64,000 bases of DNA from an uncultured Eubacteriales bacterium (GTDB taxonomy: Bacteria > Bacillota > Clostridia > Christensenellales > CAG-138). The position numbers were made by a program, and so were the translations under genes. Position 1 is the first letter of the stretch; the number at the start of each line of letters is the position of its first letter. The notes under the pieces are model-generated. The model searched no databases and was not told the origin of the DNA. It saw only the letters and a program-made list of their open reading frames with translations. The DNA lies in the NCBI GenBank assembly GCA_900545265.1, contig UQYI01000012.1, positions 1-64,000 of the forward strand, written 5' to 3'. Shown one piece after another: positions 42,548 through 50,802 of the stretch.

Positions 42548-43234
42548 TCAGCGGGTCTGTTCCGGGGTTTCCCGGGCAAACATCATCAAAAAGCTCACCA
42601 GCAGCAGTCCGCAGCATACCCACAGGGCGCCTTCTCCCAGCCGGTTGGTCATGTAGCTCCCCAGCCCGGCGCCCACGGCAAATACGCCGATGACCGCAAA
42701 ATAGGTCAGGGATTTGTGAAGAAAGGCTTTATCCCGGGTGTGCAGATAGGTACATAAAGCCTCTGTGCCGCTGCGCATGTTGCCGATGCACATGGTGCTG
42801 GCATAGGCGTGGCCCCGGATCTTATGGAAGGCCTGGAGCTGCAGGGCGCATACAAAGGATACCAGCCCGTTGGCCAGGGGATCCAGCCCGTGGGGCAGAA
42901 AGGGAACTGCCAGCAGAATCCCCATCTCCAGCAGCAGCACCGTTTGCCGCCAGTGAAGGCGGCGGCAGCCCTTCAGCCGGATGTGCATCCATTCCGAAGC
43001 AACAGTGCCCAGAATAAAAGCGGCCAGAGGGATCAGATATTTTACGGCCTCCCCCCATTGCCCTTCAAACAGGTGGGTGCTCATGAGCACAATGTTCCCC
43101 GTCTGGGCATTGGCAAAGACCCGGCCCCGGTTGCAGTAGGTATAGGCATCCTGAAACCCACCGGAAAGGATAAGAAAAAGGGCAGCCCGGAAACTATCCG
43201 AGGTCTGCCCGTGAAAGCCGGTTTTCTGCGGCAT
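42548..43234 (-). CDS. DUF1275 (YoaK-like) membrane protein
   Basis: The 228-residue protein has six hydrophobic segments and DUF1275 marks: LILSGGFQDAYTYCNRGRVFANAQTGNIVLMS at the start and QLQAFHKIRGHAYASTMCIGNMRSG in the middle. The function of the family is unknown; it is probably a small transporter. The start at MPQKTGF (43234) follows GGGAGAAA. It has its own extended -10 promoter (43268-43273) and terminator. Confidence 0.9.
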   Translation of the reverse strand: MPQKTGFHGQTSDSFRAALFLILSGGFQDAYTYCNRGRVFANAQTGNIVLMSTHLFEGQWGEAVKYLIPLAAFILGTVASEWMHIRLKGCRRLHWRQTVLLLEMGILLAVPFLPHGLDPLANGLVSFVCALQLQAFHKIRGHAYASTMCIGNMRSGTEALCTYLHTRDKAFLHKSLTYFAVIGVFAVGAGLGSYMTNRLGEGALWVCCGLLLVSFLMMFARETPEQTR

Positions 43235-43267
43235 AAAGCATTTTCTCCCTGACTGGATAGTAAGGAG

Positions 43268-43273
43268 AGTATA
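43268..43273 (-). promoter_or_regulatory. Extended -10 of the DUF1275 gene
   Basis: On the minus strand TGG-TATACT; the -35 is weak. It lies 34 bases before the ATG. Confidence 0.6.
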
Positions 43274-43329
43274 CCACATTCCGGCCGCTTTTGCATCCCC
43301 CGGGAAGAAAAGGGGAAGATCTCCCCGGG

Positions 43330-44211
43330 TCATCTGCCGGCGGCACGGAAAGCGGGATCCCCCAGGAAGAAGAGGGCCAGCGTCCCCGGGCCCACATGGG
43401 AACCGGTAACGGGTTCATATACTACGGTCAGAATATCCCGGGGCGGGTGGCTGCGCTGCAGAAGCCTGGCCAGACAGGCGGCCTCCTCCGGGCAGTCGGC
43501 ATGGGCGATGCCCACTGTCTGGCTTTCCGCCTCCCGCACATAGGCATCATACTGTTCTGCCAGCGCCCGGATGGAGCCTTTGCGGCCATGGATCCTGGCA
43601 AAGGAGACTATCTTTCCCTGAGGATCCCCCTTCAGCAGGGGCTTGATGTTCAAAATGGTGCCAATGGCCGCCTTTGCGTTGGAAAGCCGCCCTGTAGCAC
43701 GCAGATAGCGCAGATCCTCCACCGTAAACACCTGGCACATGCGTCCTCGCAGAGCCTCCAGACGGGCGGCGGATTCCTCCAGCGTCACACCCTCCTGCTG
43801 CCAGCGGGCGGCCTGCAGCACCAGCAGTCCCTCCCCCAGGGAAGCGCCCAGCGTATCCACCAGACGGATCTTCCGTTCCGGAAACTCGCTTTGCAGCTGA
43901 CGGGAAGCAGTCCAGGCAGACTGGAAGGAGCCGCTGATCCCCGAGGACATGCCGATAAACAGCACATCCTGGCCTTTTTCCAAAATGGGGCGCATGGTCT
44001 GTTCATACAGCAGCGGGGGCACCTGAGAGGTCTGCACTTTGGCTCCCTGACGCATGGCGTCGTAAAAAGCCCTGCTGTCAAAGCCTTCTACATCCAGACA
44101 CCGGTGCTCTTCTTCGTTTACATAAAAGGAAAAGGGGATCTCCGCTACGCCGTTCTGCTCCAGCAGGCTGCAGTTAAGGTTGGCGGAGGTATCGGTCAGG
44201 ATCCTGTACAC
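43330..44211 (-). CDS. DegV-family fatty-acid-binding protein
   Basis: The 293-residue protein has the DegV fold marks: ILTDTSANL near the N-terminus, IPFSFYVNEEEH, VQTSQVPPLLYEQTM, GMSSGISGSFQSAWTA, VDTLGASLGEGLLVL and LRYLRATGRLSNAKAAIGTILNIKPLL. DegV proteins bind fatty acids and some act as FakB, giving them to a FakA kinase; no fakA is present. I start at GTG 44211, six bases after GAGGTGA. An inverted repeat over its promoter suggests repression. Confidence 0.9.
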   Translation of the reverse strand: MYRILTDTSANLNCSLLEQNGVAEIPFSFYVNEEEHRCLDVEGFDSRAFYDAMRQGAKVQTSQVPPLLYEQTMRPILEKGQDVLFIGMSSGISGSFQSAWTASRQLQSEFPERKIRLVDTLGASLGEGLLVLQAARWQQEGVTLEESAARLEALRGRMCQVFTVEDLRYLRATGRLSNAKAAIGTILNIKPLLKGDPQGKIVSFARIHGRKGSIRALAEQYDAYVREAESQTVGIAHADCPEEAACLARLLQRSHPPRDILTVVYEPVTGSHVGPGTLALFFLGDPAFRAAGR

Positions 44212-44231
44212 GATCAATCACCTCGTTAAAT

Positions 44232-44261
44232 CTAATCTACGAGAACAGATTAGCACGTCAA
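44232..44261 (-). promoter_or_regulatory. Promoter and operator of the DegV gene
   Basis: On the minus strand TTGACG (44261-44256), 16 nt and TAGATT (44239-44234). The palindrome CTAATCT - 8 nt - AGATTAG (44232-44253) covers the -10 and spacer, where a repressor would exclude polymerase. Confidence 0.7.
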
Positions 44262-44319
44262 TGCACATATGTCAAGCAGACATACGAATATACTTCCCCA
44301 TAACCGGAAGCAAGTGTGC

Positions 44320-44348
44320 TTTACAACGGGATCGCACTATAGTATACT
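44320..44348 (+). promoter_or_regulatory. Promoter of the DUF1836 gene
   Basis: TTTACA (44320-44325), 17 nt and TATACT (44343-44348). Confidence 0.85.
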
Positions 44349-44370
44349 GTATGGCGAAAGGGGGCGCACC

Positions 44371-44988
44371 ATGGCATATGATAAAGCGCTCATTGCCGGC
44401 AAACTCCGGCGGTGGGAAAAATATCTCATCGGGTTTCGGCTGCCTGCCTGGGAGGATATACCCGATTTCGGTCTGTATATGGAACAGGTGGTGGATCTGC
44501 TGAAGCGGTATCTGGATTATATGCCGCCGGAGCTGAAGGAGGAGGACGTGGTCACCAGCTCCGCCATCAACAACTACGTCCGCCGGGGGATCATGCCCGG
44601 CCCCAGAAAGAAAAAGTATTACCGGCTCCACATTGCGTACCTGATCATGATCTGTGCCCTGAAGCAGAGCCTGAATATGGTCATGATCATGTCTCTGCTG
44701 CCCCAGGGGCAGGAGGAAGAAGAGATCCGCCGGGCTTATGATTCCTTTGTGCAGCGGCATGCCCTGTCCGCCCGGTTCTTTGTGGATCAGGTGCGGGTGG
44801 TCAGCTCCGCCATTCTGGATCATGCGGATACCACAGAGATGGCCGTGAACACTACGGAGGAGCTTATCACCTCCGCCGCCATTGTGGCGGGATTTTCCCG
44901 GCTGCTGGCGGAGAAGCTACTGCTGCTGGACGGTAAGGATCTGGAAACCGGCGGCAGCATAGAAATACGCACCCCACCCCGGGAATAG
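44371..44988 (+). CDS. DUF1836-domain protein, putative regulator
   Basis: The 205-residue protein matches DUF1836: LPAWEDIPDFGLYMEQVVDLLKRYL at the start, then SSAINNYVRRGIMPGPRKKKYYRLHIAYLIMICALKQSLNM, a winged-helix-like segment resembling MerR DNA-binding domains. A regulatory role is likely but unproven. AAAGGGGG precedes the ATG. It is divergent from the DegV gene; a hairpin at 45024 ends the unit. Confidence 0.85.
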   Translation: MAYDKALIAGKLRRWEKYLIGFRLPAWEDIPDFGLYMEQVVDLLKRYLDYMPPELKEEDVVTSSAINNYVRRGIMPGPRKKKYYRLHIAYLIMICALKQSLNMVMIMSLLPQGQEEEEIRRAYDSFVQRHALSARFFVDQVRVVSSAILDHADTTEMAVNTTEELITSAAIVAGFSRLLAEKLLLLDGKDLETGGSIEIRTPPRE

Positions 44989-45023
44989 ATCAGGTGCGTA
45001 TGCACAAAAGCACTTTGGATGCG

Positions 45024-45056
45024 GGGCGGCGCGGCTTTTCAGGCTGCGCCGTTTGT
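45024..45056 (+). terminator. Probable terminator of the DUF1836 gene
   Basis: GGCGCGGC pairs with GCTGCGCC (one mismatch) and is followed by GTTTG, a short T run. Confidence 0.55.
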
Positions 45057-45146
45057 ATACTGCCCGGCGTTTTTCAGAGCCAAGAGGCGTTTATGTCCCT
45101 TCGCTCCTTTTTTTATGGAACAGGCGGGGCAGCCTGAGCGCATATA

Positions 45147-45178
45147 AAAAGTCCGGGGCAGATCTGTCCCGGACTTTT
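45147..45178 (-). terminator. Terminator of the sugar ABC operon
   Basis: AAAAGTCCGGG and CCCGGACTTTT form a long stem, nearly symmetrical on both strands, 17 bases after the last permease gene. Confidence 0.9.
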
Positions 45179-45194
45179 CTACGATTAAGAAGGT

Positions 45195-46037
45195 TTATCC
45201 TTTTACGGCCCCGGCGGCCACGCCCTTGATGATGTACTTCTGGCAGAAGAGATAGGCGATGATCACCGGCAGGATGCTCAGCATGATAATGGCCATGGTG
45301 GCCCCCATATCTACGGTACCGTAGCTGCCCTGCAGATATTGCAGATGCAGAGAGATGGTGCGGTACTTGTTTACATCCAGCACCCGGTAGGGGAGCAGGA
45401 AGTCGTTCCATATCCACATGATCTCCAGAATACCTACGGAGATCAGGGTGGGCCGCATCATGGGCAGCACCACCGCAAAGAAGGTGCGGATGGGCCCGCA
45501 ACCGTCTATGGCGGCGGCTTCTTCTATCTCCAGGGGCAGGGATTTTACAAAGCCCGTGAACATGAATACCGCCAGCCCGGCGCCGAAGCCCAGATAGACC
45601 ACCGGAATGGTCCAGGGGGTGTTCAGCTTGAGCATATCCGCCGTGGTGGTCAGGGTGAACATGACCATCTGGAAGGGAACGATCATGGAGAACACGCACA
45701 GGTAGTAAAAGATCTTGGTGGCCAGGCTCCCTACCCGGGCCACATACCAGGCGGACATGGAGGTGCACAGCAGGATCAGAAAGGTGGAGGCCAGGGTGAT
45801 CACGGCCGTATACAGCGCCGATTTATAGAAGGGATAGTTGCCAAAGGTCATGCCCTTGATGTAGTTTTGCAGCCCCACAAAGCTTTCTTCGTTGGGCAGG
45901 TCAAAGGTATCCGTGTTGATGGAGGCGTTGGACTTGAGGGAGTTGTTCAGCACCGCCCCGATAGGCAGCAGCCAGCACAGGCAGATCAAAACGAAAACCA
46001 CAGACAGTATGGTGCTGCCCACATGACGTTTTTTCAT
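45195..46037 (-). CDS. Carbohydrate ABC transporter permease (MalG type)
   Basis: The 280-residue protein has six membrane segments and the EAA loop EIEEAAAIDGCGPIRTFFAVVLPMMRPTLISVGI of sugar permeases. The N-terminal KKRHVGSTILSVVFVLICLCWLLPIGAVLNNSLKS is typical of MalG-type subunits. With the MalF-type protein it forms the pore for an oligosaccharide or sugar. Its ATG overlaps the stop of the upstream permease gene (ATGA). No ATPase gene is in the operon, so a shared MsmX-type ATPase encoded elsewhere is expected. Confidence 0.93.
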   Translation of the reverse strand: MKKRHVGSTILSVVFVLICLCWLLPIGAVLNNSLKSNASINTDTFDLPNEESFVGLQNYIKGMTFGNYPFYKSALYTAVITLASTFLILLCTSMSAWYVARVGSLATKIFYYLCVFSMIVPFQMVMFTLTTTADMLKLNTPWTIPVVYLGFGAGLAVFMFTGFVKSLPLEIEEAAAIDGCGPIRTFFAVVLPMMRPTLISVGILEIMWIWNDFLLPYRVLDVNKYRTISLHLQYLQGSYGTVDMGATMAIIMLSILPVIIAYLFCQKYIIKGVAAGAVKG

Positions 46038-46951
46038 TGCTGTACCTCCTTGGAACGGGTGGCGCGCAGCTGTGCAAGGGCCAGAACCGCCACCAGAATA
46101 AAGAACACAACGGCCTTGGCCTGGGCCACACCGTGCCAGTTTTTGCCGATGTTAAAGGTGGAAAGAATGTTCAGCGCCAGCATTTCCGTCATGCTCACCT
46201 GATGGCCGGTGGCCAGGGTCACCACAGGGGCGCCGCCGGTAAGGGCCATGTTCTGGTCAAAAAGCTTGAAGCCGTTGGTCAGGGTCAAAAATACGCAGAT
46301 GGTGATGGAGGGCATTACGTTGGGAATGATCACCTTCCAAAGGGTCTGCCAGCGGTTGGCACCGTCAATGGTGGCGGCCTCCAGCATATCCCCGGGCACG
46401 GCCTGCAGCCCGGCAATGTAGATGATCATCATATAGCCGATCTGCTGCCAGGCCAGCAGAATGATGAGCCCCCAGAAGCCATAGGTGGCGTTGGCGGTAA
46501 GATAGGTGTTGTAGGCGTGGAGGATACCGTCGAAGATCATCTTCCAGATATACCCCAGCACCACGCCGCCGATAAGGTTGGGCATGAAGAACACCGTGCG
46601 GAAAAGGTTGGAGCCCTTGAGCTTCTGGGTCAGGGCATAGGCCACGGCAAAGGCGAAAACGTTGATCACCACCACAGAGACCACGGCCACCAGAGCGGTG
46701 TTCTTAAAGGCGTTGAGGAACCCCGGGTCGTTGAACAGCTTCAGGTAGTTGCCGATGCCAATAAAGGTGGCGTCTTTGGGAGTGTTAAACTTGCAGAAGG
46801 AAAGGTAGATGCCCCACACGAAGGGGACCAGAAACCCGATGATGAAGGCAGCGAAGGTAGGCAGCAAAAACAGGGGAAAGCACCGCTGTATGGGCCGGCG
46901 GATAAGCCTGCTGTTCAGGTTGGTTTTGCTTTCGGAGCGGCGTTTTTTCAT
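46034..46951 (-). CDS. Carbohydrate ABC transporter permease (MalF type)
   Basis: The 305-residue protein has six membrane segments and the EAA motif MLEAATIDGANRWQTLWKVIIPNVMPSITICVF. It starts with a basic cytoplasmic stretch and FPLFLLPTFAAFIIGFLVPFVWGIYLSFCKFN, as usual for MalF-type subunits. AAAAGGAGT lies before the ATG. It pairs with the MalG-type subunit encoded directly downstream and receives substrate from the lipoprotein encoded upstream. Confidence 0.93.
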   Translation of the reverse strand: MKKRRSESKTNLNSRLIRRPIQRCFPLFLLPTFAAFIIGFLVPFVWGIYLSFCKFNTPKDATFIGIGNYLKLFNDPGFLNAFKNTALVAVVSVVVINVFAFAVAYALTQKLKGSNLFRTVFFMPNLIGGVVLGYIWKMIFDGILHAYNTYLTANATYGFWGLIILLAWQQIGYMMIIYIAGLQAVPGDMLEAATIDGANRWQTLWKVIIPNVMPSITICVFLTLTNGFKLFDQNMALTGGAPVVTLATGHQVSMTEMLALNILSTFNIGKNWHGVAQAKAVVFFILVAVLALAQLRATRSKEVQQ

Positions 46952-47004
46952 AGGACGACTCCTTTTGTACGGTTATGGGGAAGAATAGGGGGGAGAAAAG
47001 GGGG

Positions 47005-47034
47005 ACAAGGGCAGGAAGCTTTTCCTGCCCTTGT
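47005..47034. other. Long hairpin between binding-protein and permease genes
   Basis: ACAAGGGCAGGAA (47005-47017) and TTCCTGCCCTTGT (47022-47034) form a 13-bp perfect stem. No T tract follows on the minus strand, so it more likely stabilises the upstream binding-protein mRNA, or thins permease expression, than ends all transcription. Confidence 0.7.
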
Positions 47035-47051
47035 GTAAGTATATCAGAACT

Positions 47052-48431
47052 TTAGCCGTTCTGCAAAGCCCACTGAGCGGCCCAGCCCTGTACAAAGGCG
47101 GTGACCACATCGTCCCAGGAGCCGTTGCCGGCGGAGTAAGCGGTCAGAGCAGACACAACGCCGGCTCTCCAGGTATCCACGTTGGGGGTGTAGTTGAAGG
47201 CCCAGGTCACGGTGTACTTGCCTTCGCTCATGAGCCGGTTGGCATCATTGAAGAAGACGTTGGAGGATTCCTTGGCATTCTTGAAGGGGATGGGGCCAAA
47301 CTGCTCGGCCATCATCTTGGTGCCCTCGTCAGAGGTCACGACCCAGTACAGGAAGTCCAGAGAAGCCTTCTGATCGGCCTCGGAAACCTTGGCATTCACG
47401 GCCCAGCAGTTCTCGGTGCCGCAGGCCAGACCGGCATTCTGCTCGTTCTCAGCGCCGCAGTAGATGGGGATCATGGTCAGATCGTCGGGATTCATCTTGA
47501 AGTCATCGCCGGTGAGGTTGGCGAATTCCCAGGTACCGTTCTGGAAGAACACGGCCTTGCCGGTGCCGAACTCTGCACGGGATTCATCGCCGGTCTTGGT
47601 GGAAAGCTGGGAAGCATCGGCAGCGGAATCGGTGATGTACAGATCCCAGATGTTCTTGTACAGATCCAGATACTGGCCGGTGATGGTGGCGGAATCGGCG
47701 TTTACACCCTCATAGAACAGGGGCATATTGGCCAGATGGCCGGAGAATCTCCAGGAGGAGGAGCCGTCCAGACCTGCGGAAGAGAAGGCGTCAAAGCCCA
47801 GCTCGGAAGCCCGGGCATGGATATCGTCGGCAACGGCCTTCAGGGAGGCGAAGTCCTTGATCTCCTCTACGGAGTGACCGGCCTTCTCCAGCAGGGCCTT
47901 GTTGACGATGATGCCGAATGCTTCATAGCAGTAGCCGGCGGCATAGGTCTTGCCGTCTTCACCCTTGAGGTTGAAGTCTTCGGTGGTCATCTCATTCAAG
48001 AAGTCGGTGCCGTCCAGAGCCAGGCAGTACTCCTGCCACTCCTTCAGACCGGCCATGTTGCCGCACTGGAAGATGGTGGGCATTTCGCTCTTGCCCATCT
48101 CGGCGGTCAGGGTGGAGGAATAGGTGCCGGAAGCGGCGGTAAGGACCTTTACGGGCACGCCGGTCTTCTCGGTGTAAACCTTGGCCAGATCCTGCCAGGC
48201 CTGATCGGCTTCGGGCTTGAAGTTCAGGAAGTATACGGAACCTTCGGCCTGAGCGGGCTTATCGGTTTCGGCGGCGTCGGCAGGCTTTTCGGTCTGGGCG
48301 TCAGCGGGCTTCTCGGTTTCGGTGGAAGCGGACTTGTCGTCAGCGTCAGGCTTGCTTTCGTTATTGCTGGTGCAGGCTACCAGGGAAAATACCATGGCCA
48401 GCGTCAGAAGGAATGCCAATACTTTTTTCAT
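47052..48431 (-). CDS. Sugar ABC transporter substrate-binding lipoprotein
   Basis: The 459-residue protein has a lipoprotein signal (lipobox LVAC, Cys20) followed by a repeat-like linker of EKPADA units to about residue 60. A family 1 extracellular solute-binding fold comes next, from VYFLNFKPEADQAWQDLAKVYTEKTGVPVKVL onward. It binds a sugar or oligosaccharide outside the membrane for the two permeases downstream. It is the first transporter gene after the LacI regulator. The substrate cannot be told; no glycosidase is linked in the window. Confidence 0.92.
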   Translation of the reverse strand: MKKVLAFLLTLAMVFSLVACTSNNESKPDADDKSASTETEKPADAQTEKPADAAETDKPAQAEGSVYFLNFKPEADQAWQDLAKVYTEKTGVPVKVLTAASGTYSSTLTAEMGKSEMPTIFQCGNMAGLKEWQEYCLALDGTDFLNEMTTEDFNLKGEDGKTYAAGYCYEAFGIIVNKALLEKAGHSVEEIKDFASLKAVADDIHARASELGFDAFSSAGLDGSSSWRFSGHLANMPLFYEGVNADSATITGQYLDLYKNIWDLYITDSAADASQLSTKTGDESRAEFGTGKAVFFQNGTWEFANLTGDDFKMNPDDLTMIPIYCGAENEQNAGLACGTENCWAVNAKVSEADQKASLDFLYWVVTSDEGTKMMAEQFGPIPFKNAKESSNVFFNDANRLMSEGKYTVTWAFNYTPNVDTWRAGVVSALTAYSAGNGSWDDVVTAFVQGWAAQWALQNG

Positions 48432-48511
48432 TTCTGTTTCTCCTTATATTTTTTATGTGCAGGCACACTTTAGGTGCGCTTACAGCCGTTAGTGAGAGGT
48501 GGGTGTCTTCA

Positions 48512-49516
48512 TCAGAGAAGGCACCGCACGGAGGCCCCGGGGATCAGCTCCGTATCCAGCAGCACATGGGCGCCGGGCTGCTCCATGCCCCGCAGGAGCA
48601 GGGATACGCTTTCCCGGGCCAGCGCTTCCTGGGGCTGGCGGATGGTGGCCAGCACCGGCTGGCAGTAGGCCGTCAGCTCTATGCCGTCATACCCGATGAC
48701 GGATACGTCCCGGGGGATCTGAAGCCCCATGTCCAGCAGCGCCCGGCAGGCGCCGATGGCCATGGTATCCGACATGGCGAATACCGCCGTGTAGGACGGG
48801 CCGTTGTAGGAGCGGATGGCCTTGTAGGCATCCGCAAAGGAAAAGGGGGAGGTCAGATACCGTGCTTCCTCCAGCTGGCGGCCCCTGGCCCGGAAGCTGT
48901 CGCATACGCCCTTATAGCGCTGGTTGGCAGTGTTCCAGCCCTGGGTCTCGCCCCCCAGGATCAGAAGTTCCCGGTGCCCGCAGGAAAACAGGTAATCCAC
49001 CGCCTGCCGGGCCCCCCGCCTGTCATCCACGCTGACGCTGGATACGTTCTCCGCCTTGGAAGAAGCGGCGTTCACCGTGGAATATACGCAGGGAATGGGC
49101 AGCACCCGGAGTTTATCGTCCCAGTCGGCATGGCAGCCCCCCAGAAAGATGATCCCCCGGACTTTTCGCTCGGCATACACGCGCTGGGCTTCCTGGACTT
49201 CGTCGTCCTCTTCCCCGATGTAATAAGGAAGGAACCGCAGCCCCGTTTCCTGTATCCGGGCCTGCAGCAGTTCCAGCAGGCCGGAGAAGAACAGGTTGTT
49301 CCGCCCCCGGACGATGACCGCTACAGACTCCGTGGAAAGCTGCTTGAGGTGCTTGGCGTTTACGTTGGGCTCGTAGCCCACCCGCCGGATCACCTCCATG
49401 ACCCGCTCCCGGGTTGCATCGTTTACGTCCGGACGCTTGTTGAGCACACGGGAAACGGTGCTGATGCCCACCCCGGAGAGTTCTGCGATCTCCTTGATTG
49501 TAATGCGTGTATCCAT
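48512..49516 (-). CDS. LacI-family transcriptional regulator
   Basis: The 334-residue protein begins with the LacI helix-turn-helix ITIKEIAELSGVGISTVSRVLNKRPDVNDATRERVMEVIRRVGYEPN, followed by a periplasmic-binding-like sugar domain. It should repress the sugar ABC operon just downstream and itself. Two adjacent copies of its probable operator lie at 49542-49565, over the transcription start. Start ATG as annotated; the ribosome site is weak. Confidence 0.94.
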   Translation of the reverse strand: MDTRITIKEIAELSGVGISTVSRVLNKRPDVNDATRERVMEVIRRVGYEPNVNAKHLKQLSTESVAVIVRGRNNLFFSGLLELLQARIQETGLRFLPYYIGEEDDEVQEAQRVYAERKVRGIIFLGGCHADWDDKLRVLPIPCVYSTVNAASSKAENVSSVSVDDRRGARQAVDYLFSCGHRELLILGGETQGWNTANQRYKGVCDSFRARGRQLEEARYLTSPFSFADAYKAIRSYNGPSYTAVFAMSDTMAIGACRALLDMGLQIPRDVSVIGYDGIELTAYCQPVLATIRQPQEALARESVSLLLRGMEQPGAHVLLDTELIPGASVRCLL

Positions 49517-49541
49517 GCTGCTAACCTGCTTTACTCATACC

Positions 49542-49565
49542 GGAAACGTTTCCGGAAACGTTTCC
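49542..49565. promoter_or_regulatory. Tandem LacI-type operator
   Basis: Two identical perfect 12-base palindromes GGAAACGTTTCC stand head to tail with no spacer. They lie between the -10 box and the start codon of the LacI gene, so autorepression is likely. The sequence is also close to a CcpA cre core. Confidence 0.85.
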
Positions 49566-49572
49566 AAGACGT

Positions 49573-49601
49573 AGTGTAGCAGTTTCCCCTCTTTATGTCA
49601 A
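49573..49601 (-). promoter_or_regulatory. Promoter of the LacI gene
   Basis: On the minus strand TTGACA (49601-49596), 17 nt and TACACT (49578-49573). Confidence 0.85.
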
Positions 49602-49752
49602 GCATAAAAAGAGAATAAATTTTTAAAAAACGATCGGATCCGGAAAAGGGGAATTTTTGGCGGGTTTCAGGAAAAAACGCAGGAAAGGCTGCATATTCCG
49701 GCGGCCTTCACGCTGCTCTGCACTGCCCGGGAACTTATGGGGCCGGGGGGTG

Positions 49753-49781
49753 TTGCAATCCGGAGCCGATTCTGGTATCCT
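49753..49781 (+). promoter_or_regulatory. Promoter of the YitT-like gene, leaderless
   Basis: TTGCAA (49753-49758), 17 nt and TATCCT (49776-49781). Six bases separate the -10 from the ATG at 49788, so transcription should begin at the A of the start codon. Confidence 0.75.
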
Positions 49782-49787
49782 GCCGGT

Positions 49788-50702
49788 ATGGAAAAGAAAC
49801 AGATCACTCTTTGGGGGCAGCTGAAGGCCTCCCTGAAAAACGGAAACTGGAACTGGAAAAACGAGCTTTGCACTTTGGGGATCATTCTGGTCATGGTCAC
49901 CATACAGTGCGCCGCCATCAATGGGCTGTATAAGCCCAACGGCCTTATCAGCGGGGGTCTGACCGGCGTGGGGATGCTGCTGGAGTATGTAACGGGCTTC
50001 CCCTCCTGGCTGACCATTCTGCTGCTAAACATCCCTCTGCTGCTGCTGGCCGTGTGGAAGCTGCACTTCAAGTTCACCCTGTATACCATTATCGCTTCCC
50101 TGTATTTTTCCGCCGCCATGGCCATGACGGCCCGGGTACGCATCCCCTTCGACTGGAGCAATCCTTTGTCGCAGCTTACCGGGGTGCTGCTGGGAGCGGT
50201 GATCTGCGGGGCGGCGGCGGCGCCTATCGTCCGGCGGGGGGCTTCCACCGGGGGGATAGATATCCTGGCGCTGCTGCTGTCAAAAAAGTTTTCCTTTCCC
50301 ATGGGCACCATCAGCTACGGGTTCAACATTTTGATCACAGGAGCCCTGGCTTTTGTAAAAGGACTGGATAAGGCGGCTCTGGCCATGCTGGTCATGTTCG
50401 TTTCCAGCACGGTGTTCAACAATGTGTTGCTGGGGCTCAACCGCACCAAGACCCTGTTTATCATTTCGGATCGGTGGGAGGAGATCGCCCCCCATGTGCT
50501 CCGGGAGGTGCACCGGGGCGTGACCCTGATCCCTGCCAAGGGGGCATACACCGGGCAGGATAAAACTCTGGTATATGTGCTGGCCCGCACCATGGAACTG
50601 GCGGCCATCCGCCGGATCGTGCTGGATATAGATCCTTCGGCCATGCTTTCCATCATCGATACCCGGGAAGTGGTGGGCCGGGGCTTTACCCCCAATAACT
50701 GA
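49788..50702 (+). CDS. YitT-family membrane protein (DUF161/DUF2179)
   Basis: The 304-residue protein has five or six N-terminal helices (LGIILVMVTIQCAAINGLYKPNGLISGGLTGVGMLLEY) and a cytoplasmic DUF2179 domain at the end (RTKTLFIISDRWEEIAPHVLREVHRGVTLIPAKGAYTGQDKTLVYVL). Function is unknown. I start at MEKKQITLWG because homology begins there. A promoter -10 lies only 6 bases before it and no ribosome site exists, so this looks like a leaderless gene. Confidence 0.88.
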   Translation: MEKKQITLWGQLKASLKNGNWNWKNELCTLGIILVMVTIQCAAINGLYKPNGLISGGLTGVGMLLEYVTGFPSWLTILLLNIPLLLLAVWKLHFKFTLYTIIASLYFSAAMAMTARVRIPFDWSNPLSQLTGVLLGAVICGAAAAPIVRRGASTGGIDILALLLSKKFSFPMGTISYGFNILITGALAFVKGLDKAALAMLVMFVSSTVFNNVLLGLNRTKTLFIISDRWEEIAPHVLREVHRGVTLIPAKGAYTGQDKTLVYVLARTMELAAIRRIVLDIDPSAMLSIIDTREVVGRGFTPNN

Positions 50703-50751
50703 AGGCCGGGATATATAAAGGCGGCCTATGGAGCTTTGGCTCCGGATATGC

Positions 50752-50757
50752 TATACT
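50752..50757 (+). promoter_or_regulatory. Extended -10 of the alarmone synthetase gene
   Basis: TGC-TATACT, 45 bases before the ATG. The nearest TTGGCT (50736) is only 10 bases away, so the TG extension probably replaces a -35. Confidence 0.6.
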
Positions 50758-50802
50758 GACCCTATCCGGAGACTCCGGAATTTTCAGACAGGGGCATATA
50801 TA

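Noticed and set aside
49542..49565. Promoter-proximal direct repeat as a CRISPR-like or VNTR tract
   Set aside because: There are only two units and each is a perfect palindrome at a LacI gene; an operator explains it better.
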